Shown piece by piece: positions 58,525 to 64,000 of a stretch of 64,000 nt of DNA. The translations under genes were made by a program, and so were the position numbers. The DNA is from Molanna angustata (lineage: Eukaryota > Arthropoda > Insecta > Trichoptera > Molannidae), in contig OY754970.1 of assembly GCA_963576475.1 (NCBI GenBank), positions 25,789,091 to 25,853,090 on the forward strand, in the 5' to 3' direction. The notes beneath the pieces were generated by a model that worked only from the letters and a program-made list of their open reading frames with translations, made no database searches and was not told the origin of the DNA. Every line of letters starts with the position of its first letter. Within the stretch, counting starts at the first letter, position 1.

Positions 58525-61020
58525 GCTTGATTTATGGTTCCAGTGTGATGTTTATACATTGAGTAAACAAATATATTGATAATAATATCCTCCCTTGTCA
58601 CAAGATCAAGTTATAAATCATTGGATTTATCTATATAATATACAAACAAATACATGTATTAATAATACATGCTGATTTTGTGTATACAAAAGTACTCATT
58701 ATTCATCATAAGTAATCCGACACATGATGAAAAATTATTAAAAAGTAGGTAAGTATAAAAAATGGGTTATTTTTGTCCACGGAAATTGTTAGTAGGTATG
58801 TTTCAATCGCGATTCTGATTAAAAATGTCATATGACTTTTTTGTGTCTATTATATTTAAAACACCTAACCAGTGTTTCCAGCCCGGAAAACTACGAATTG
58901 ATTGAGAAATAATGTGTATAAAATGAATTTTCTGTTGGAACATGGTATGTTCCGAAGTCAAACTACTTGTCCATTGTCTATGGTGATCGGGAAATATTGA
59001 AAGTATATGTAATACGTACCTATGTACATATAAATTGGAATTAATTTATTTTAAAGATTTTAGTGTGTACGCAATTCGTTTAAAAAAAGTATAACCTATA
59101 ATGTATTTGACATTTGCGACATTTTGTTAAAATAGACAATAAATTATATTTTTTATGATCCTGTATGATAAAAGTATTTGGGGGAGGGGGGTGGAAATTC
59201 AAGTAGATTTAATATTTTAATATAATATTTAATATTTTAATACAATATAAAAATCTTTTGTACCTATTAGGTACGTGTGATTAAAACACTTTATAATAAT
59301 AGATTTTGACACAAATATATATCGAGAAAGACAGATTGCATAATCGAAGGCGTTCCATATTACGAGTTGATCGGAGTTAAATTTGCACCCGGTGCTCTCA
59401 ATTAATTGAAAGCTCAGTACACACTAAAAACTCACTCAAATCCAAACATTTCAAAACTGTTCAAAGTGTATTGTTATGGTTACTGAACTCAAATTTTGTC
59501 AAATGTAGGTTAGGTTAGGTTTGAAAACTGAGCGTTATTTTATATTAATACTAATTTAACAAGAATCAACAAAAATGTACCTAACATTCGGCTTTATCGG
59601 CTGTGTACATATGTTTCGGGTATTTTTTCACTGCGAGGTTAGAATTAATTTATTTGTAAATATGTAACTTCATAGAATTGTTACAAGTTATGTAAATCAA
59701 ATAGGGACTTTTAAAGCTTATTTAATTATTTAAAGTAAACAGTAAAATGAGATTGATTTCTGAATGAATTTAAGTAAAGACCAGTTAATGTAATTACCGC
59801 CGAATAATAAGAGAACATTTTCTTTTATCTTGTCGTGTAATTGTCGAGCAAGAATAAATATAGTTCAACTTATTTCAAAAGTTCAATAGACTCAAACATT
59901 ATACAGATCGCGCAATTTCAAAATAAAAGCAAAATGCTACTTATCTGAAGTAATTGAGAGGAAAGAGAATCGTTCAATTGGAAAGAAGGGTACGAATATT
60001 GTCAGATAAAAGAAAAAAATGATTCAATATAGATTGTATCAATCGATATCTTTTCTACAAAATAAATAATTGAATACTGACAAAACGCAAATATACTAAT
60101 ATTAATTGCTCTCATAATTGATTAAAGTGTTTTATTACTAGGAGATTTAATCAACCATTTAATTTTAGGCCACCCTTTCATGGATCCACATATTTTTAAT
60201 AGAGGTAGTTATAAATTTTATATTTTGAGAAGTTTCGATTTTGAGGAGAGAGGGACGGTATGCACAGATACCACCCGAGTAAAACACAAATTTGACCTCA
60301 GTGTAACCCATGAGATTTCTCAAGCTATTTGCCGATATCAGTAACAAGTAGATTTTTTGTATTCTATGTCAATTTTTCCCTAATACATGACTTGAACAAG
60401 TATAGGAAAATAATTAGTAAAAGGTGCAGTTAAAACTGATATTTTTAATTATAACTGAATATTATTTGTCCGTTCAACGTATTTACATTTTTACTATGTA
60501 CCATTTTAACTTCATTTAAGTTTTTGCACGATACGAAGTTTCGTGTCATAGTTTCTAGTTCGGCTGTAGACTATTTTCCACACTTAGCACATTTTAGAAG
60601 ATCAAAAAAAAATATTCGTTGCGACAGAATGTTTTCGCCTAGTTGTCTCGGCACTATCAAGGCCAAAATGAAACTAAATTTGACAAGAATAATCCAACAC
60701 TACTTCAAATATGTGGGCGGAGTTACAGTGATTTTACAATGTTGTAAAAATCATAAAACATTATTTAGTAAATTCAACCAACAAATCTAACAAATTCAGT
60801 TTATATTGACTGAAATATATTTTTTTTGGTGAAACATTTTGTTAATATAAAAATGAATAATCTTTTAATTGTTGCGATGCACCATCTTTGAAATGAAAAC
60901 AATTCACCGTTTCATAAGAGTCTATTTATATCACGAATTCAAGCGGGTGTTTTGAAACAGAATGGAAATGAATTAACAGCCAAACAATGGATAATAATAT
61001 TTTATAACACAGATGTAATC
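58525..61020. other. Intron DNA, unassigned
   Basis: An ACCAGTGTTTCCAGCCC fragment near 58870 matches the LINE end at 63725-63890. Otherwise AT-rich; a basic 88-codon frame at 60524-60790 (+) has no known motif. Confidence 0.35.
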
Positions 61021-61050
61021 AACTCTCAGAAGAAAAACAATCTCACTCAC

Positions 61051-61121
61051 CAATAATATATCCCATTGTTACATCGTCGGGCAGTCTTATCTTGTCGCCT
61101 ATACTGATGAACTTGCCACCG
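61051..61121 (-). CDS. fng: fringe, internal coding exon (partial gene)
   Basis: A 71-base exon encoding (S)GGKFISIGDKIRLPDDVTMGYII plus the first base of a Glu codon. This is the Fringe segment just before FHSHLE: the glycine-rich turn, the phenylalanine-isoleucine strand and the LPDDVT.GYI block that lines the acceptor side of the GT31 catalytic domain. The acceptor is TTGTTTCAG before 61121; the donor is GTGAGT from 61050. Its single leading base completes a Ser codon from the exon upstream, expected beyond base 64000. Split codons agree with the exon at 48421-48598. Longer open frames through this exon are not real because they run into intron. Confidence 0.9.
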
Positions 61122-61508
61122 CTGAAACAAACAAAAGAATAATATATAATAAGAGACGGAAAGAGAAGAGAAATGAAATAAAAATAATAATAATAAACGG
61201 GATATTGTGTAAGACTAGAGAGAAAAGGGTCATTCGCAAAATCTACAAGGAAATAAACACCACAAACATAATCTCTCCAACTTCTGTTTGTAAACACAAT
61301 AATATGACGACATAGTTTTGAAGGTATGTATTATAATTTTTTTGCAAACAATAGACACTTTTAAATAAAATAAAGAAATGTAATTTAAGAAGAATATTTG
61401 TAATGTACTAAAAAACACTGAAACGACGATGGAGTAAGTAGATTTTGAAGGCACGATTCCAGAATTCCTCACATTACAGCCAATTAAATTTAACCGGGTC
61501 ATCTTCTT

Positions 61509-61840
61509 CGATCGCCCAAAAGTTGGAGGGATATCTACATCCAAAGAGCAGCAACGTTCTATCGAAGCATATCATAAGGAAAGGAGAAAAGGAAGAAAAA
61601 AAAAACAAAGCATGTCTTCCGAAAAGTACAAAAAATTAACAATTAAAGATCCGATTGTTTAAATTATACGATCGCCCAAAAGTTGGAGTTGGAGGTTTTG
61701 GATTACCTACATCCAAAGAGAAACAACGTTCATCGAAACAGATCTAAATAAAGGAAGGAGAAAAGGAAGAAAAAAAAACAAAGGATGTCTTCTGAAAAGT
61801 ACAAAAAATTAACAATTAAATATCCGATTGTTTAAATTAT
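61509..61840. repeat. Tandem duplication, 160-base unit, two copies
   Basis: CGATCGCCCAAAAGTTGGAG at 61509 and 61669; CCGATTGTTTAAATTATA closes both. The copies differ at scattered sites and by a short insertion, so the duplication is not recent. It lies in the fng intron upstream of the 61051 exon. Confidence 0.85.
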
Positions 61841-61844
61841 AAAT

Positions 61845-63720
61845 TAAAATGACATTGTTTAAGTTGATTCTGAAATTAGATTAACGAGGAAAAAAATAAA
61901 AAAACACCAAGTGAGAATGAAAAGGATGAGCCGTCAATAAAATAAAGGGAAAACAACAAGTAAGTAAATTCAAGCAGGAGATTTTAATGGATGGGTTTGT
62001 TTAAAGGAAAAAACTTTAAATCCCTGTTAACTTGGACATCACAGTGATTGAAGAGTAAATGAAAATGACTATTTGATGCATCTTGAAAAAGTTACAGACG
62101 AATGTTTAAATGAAAATCAGAGGTGAATAATAAGAAGCAGATATAAAAGAAAATGAAATATAACAACGATGAGCATAAAAATACGTAGTTTGATATATAG
62201 ATTAATATAAAAATGTGTGTAGGAATTGAACATGGGATTAAATAATTCCTAATTGGAAAAAAGTGACCGATCAATGGGGTCTCGACATTTAATGATCTCG
62301 ATAAGCAATTACAAAGTATTCAACCGATTTTGTCATATATAGATGCCTTAATATCAGATGACTTCAATTGCATTAATTACTTCCAGATATGCGATTATTC
62401 AATTTATTCAATTGTGCTCAAAATACAAATACAGTTGACGAGCCAGGATCTTCAATGCACATCCATTTATTTGCACCACGGTTCCGAGATTGTTTTTATA
62501 GAGAATTTCGTGAGGTAATTTTCAATCTAGTGTTCTGTGAAAGGTCCGATTGCATTCACTATGAGAGTAGTATTGTTTCATACAAATTATTATCAATAAA
62601 TTGAATTAATATTGCATGAATAAGCGTTATTGAATGATAAATATATTTTGAAAATATGCAGGTAATTCTAGCATTGCATAACTGAAATAAAGCTTTGTAC
62701 ATTAATTTGGTATTGAAAATTCACACACGTACATTTTCATATAGATAAATAAAATACAAAGATAAGTGTTGAAGTTCAGAAATACATCCTTACTAAAAGA
62801 ACCAATTACCTATTCGTGTTATGAATGAAATAATCATAAGAATTTGGGTTTTACCTCAAATGGTTTTGACTTTTAACAATGGATAGTTGGACTTCCTCAT
62901 CCAAGGAGGCATAGTTTCTGAAGAACAGACCAACTAGGTCTACTAAACGAAGAAGAAGAAGAACAATGGAGATCTCCTCACAAGCTACACGGTAAAACAC
63001 AAATCAATCTACCTACTGTGGACCAATATATGTAATGTGCTCATTAAGCCATACGGTTTAAGGTCTAACCAGAAACCTCAGACGATTTGTTATGCAGACC
63101 CGAGAACATAAGAAGCTTTACAAGAAAAACAACTTGAGGGATTCTCCCCAGACCCGATACGGTTAGGACATGTAGGAACTATAAATGATCGGGACCAATT
63201 GATTTAAACTCGAGACCGTAACTAAACAGAGAACAAGAGAAAGGATGGTTCAATATACATAATGATGTGCGAGTACCATTGTTCCAAACTTAGTTTAAAT
63301 ATTTCAGTTTTCATTTACATACATGGATAATGGATACATTGACTTCTTATATTGAAGTAAGACAGAATTATTCAGCGAATTTAAGTGTCCAAATATCTGC
63401 GACATTGAATACAAGACTTACTTGAAGAAGACGCACAGGAGAGAATGAAGAGAGCCGACCCCACATAATGGAAAGAAATGGCTAGGACGAAAAAGAAGAA
63501 TAATACTAGTGTAAATCGACATTATCGATTCAACCAAATATGGAGAGACATCATGTTTTTTTTAAATACATACATGTATATTGAAGGTCCTTTCCAGAAA
63601 CACATTGTATTTCAAATTAGTCTTGATCATCTAATCATCTAATGGAACAATGACAAAATACTCGTAAAACAAAGAAAAAGATGCTCTTAAGAAAAAGTTG
63701 TCATACTTAGAAGACTAACT
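61845..63720. other. Intron DNA, unassigned
   Basis: Overlapping frames at 62330-62604 (+) include HIHLFAPRFRDCFYREFREV, which looks protein-like but is unplaced. No Fringe exon was found here on the minus strand. Confidence 0.35.
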
Positions 63721-63724
63721 TTGT

Positions 63725-63890
63725 CGCAGTGCAGGGATAATACAAATGTCCCACTCCTAATTAATCTTGTAACAATAGGAAAATTAAGGAAGAATATAAT
63801 AATAACAATAAATACTAGTGGCGAGTTTATTGCCAAATGTCAATGTCTTCCAACTCACCAGTGTTTCCAGCCCAGAGAAGCAATATTTGA
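63725..63890 (-). mobile_element. LINE 3' end
   Basis: Minus strand: CTGGGCTGGAAACACTGGTG, then GGCAATAAACTCGCCACTAG and a TATTGTTATTATTAT tail. Homologous to segment A at 40085-40230. Confidence 0.6.
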
Positions 63891-63904
63891 GTTAGAAATG
63901 AATT

Positions 63905-64000
63905 TAAATTAATTTCTCCTCTGCAGGGGTTTGAACCCAGGACGCCCGCACAGAAACCAAACGGCATACCAACTGTGTCATGGCGATCGGCCTTTTCAGT
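63905..64000 (-). mobile_element. tRNA-derived SINE head at the window edge
   Basis: Minus strand: CCGATCGCCATGACACAGTT and CCTGGGTTCAAACCCCTGC, with a good T-arm and B box but no matching acceptor stem. Probably the start of a SINE. Confidence 0.6.

Larger units (their letters stand above)
48599..61050 (-). other. fng: fringe intron, 12,452 bases
   Basis: Bounded by GTGAGT at 61050 and TTTTCTTTAG at 48599. It contains a T2 MITE, two copies of one LINE 3' end, the short LINE derivative, two 'IREW' LINE tails, a family 3 SINE, a decayed unknown ORF at 58200-58520 and much unassigned AT-rich DNA. No other exon is required, since the flanking exons join in phase and encode contiguous Fringe sequence. 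Confidence 0.85.

Noticed and set aside
61043..61297. 84-codon ORF through the fringe exon
   Set aside because: It runs past the acceptor site into intron; only 61051-61121 is coding.

Overview
This is an AT-rich, intron- and transposon-dominated stretch of an animal nuclear genome. The host exons match insect Fringe most closely in my memory, and the repeat content (Jockey/I-like, RTE-like and CR1-like LINE tails, a Penelope-like element, mariner, short TA-flanked inverted-repeat elements, tRNA-derived SINEs) fits an insect. A hemipteran or another hemimetabolous insect is my guess, but the sequence alone does not fix the order or species.

The only host gene I can name is fringe (fng), the Golgi beta-1,3-N-acetylglucosaminyltransferase that modifies Notch. 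Two consecutive coding exons lie on the minus strand at 61051-61121 and 48421-48598. They are joined in phase across an intron of 12,452 bases, with clean AG and GT splice sites. Exons before them should lie beyond base 64000. The last exon, completing a codon that starts AG, was not found and would lie below 48421 or outside the window.

Layout. 1-10 kb: a mosaic of LINE 3' ends, a Penelope-like remnant, SINEs, and a large hairpin at 7871-8119. A LINE tail has landed in an unknown 94-codon ORF at 839-1110 with a 13-base target duplication. 10-14 kb: a terminal-inverted-repeat element, then a Helitron-like unit carrying about fifty copies of an 18-base minisatellite. 14-24 kb: a decayed mariner with a foldback element inside it, a 1267-base tandem duplication (19807-21073 and 21113-22379) with a palindromic filler at its junction, and a 363-base inverted-repeat element. 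24-28 kb: a second Penelope-type palindrome, a short tandem array interrupted by a 180-base element, and a head-to-head Penelope-like element (26420-27287) whose 366-base arms each carry a full hammerhead ribozyme. 28-40 kb: LINE and SINE fragments, a (TA)n block of about 400 bases, and an 864-base inverted-repeat transposon. 40-48 kb: mostly featureless AT-rich DNA with one A-B-A repeat arrangement. 48-61 kb: the fng intron, with LINE, SINE and inverted-repeat copies and one decayed unknown ORF. 61-64 kb: the next fng intron, with a 160-base tandem duplication and two repeat ends.

The coding fragments other than fng are almost all 3' ends of retroelements. They are fragments, not working genes. 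The most unusual content is the pair of hammerhead ribozymes, and the way several unrelated retroelement tails end in the same short tandem repeat (TAAG)n.
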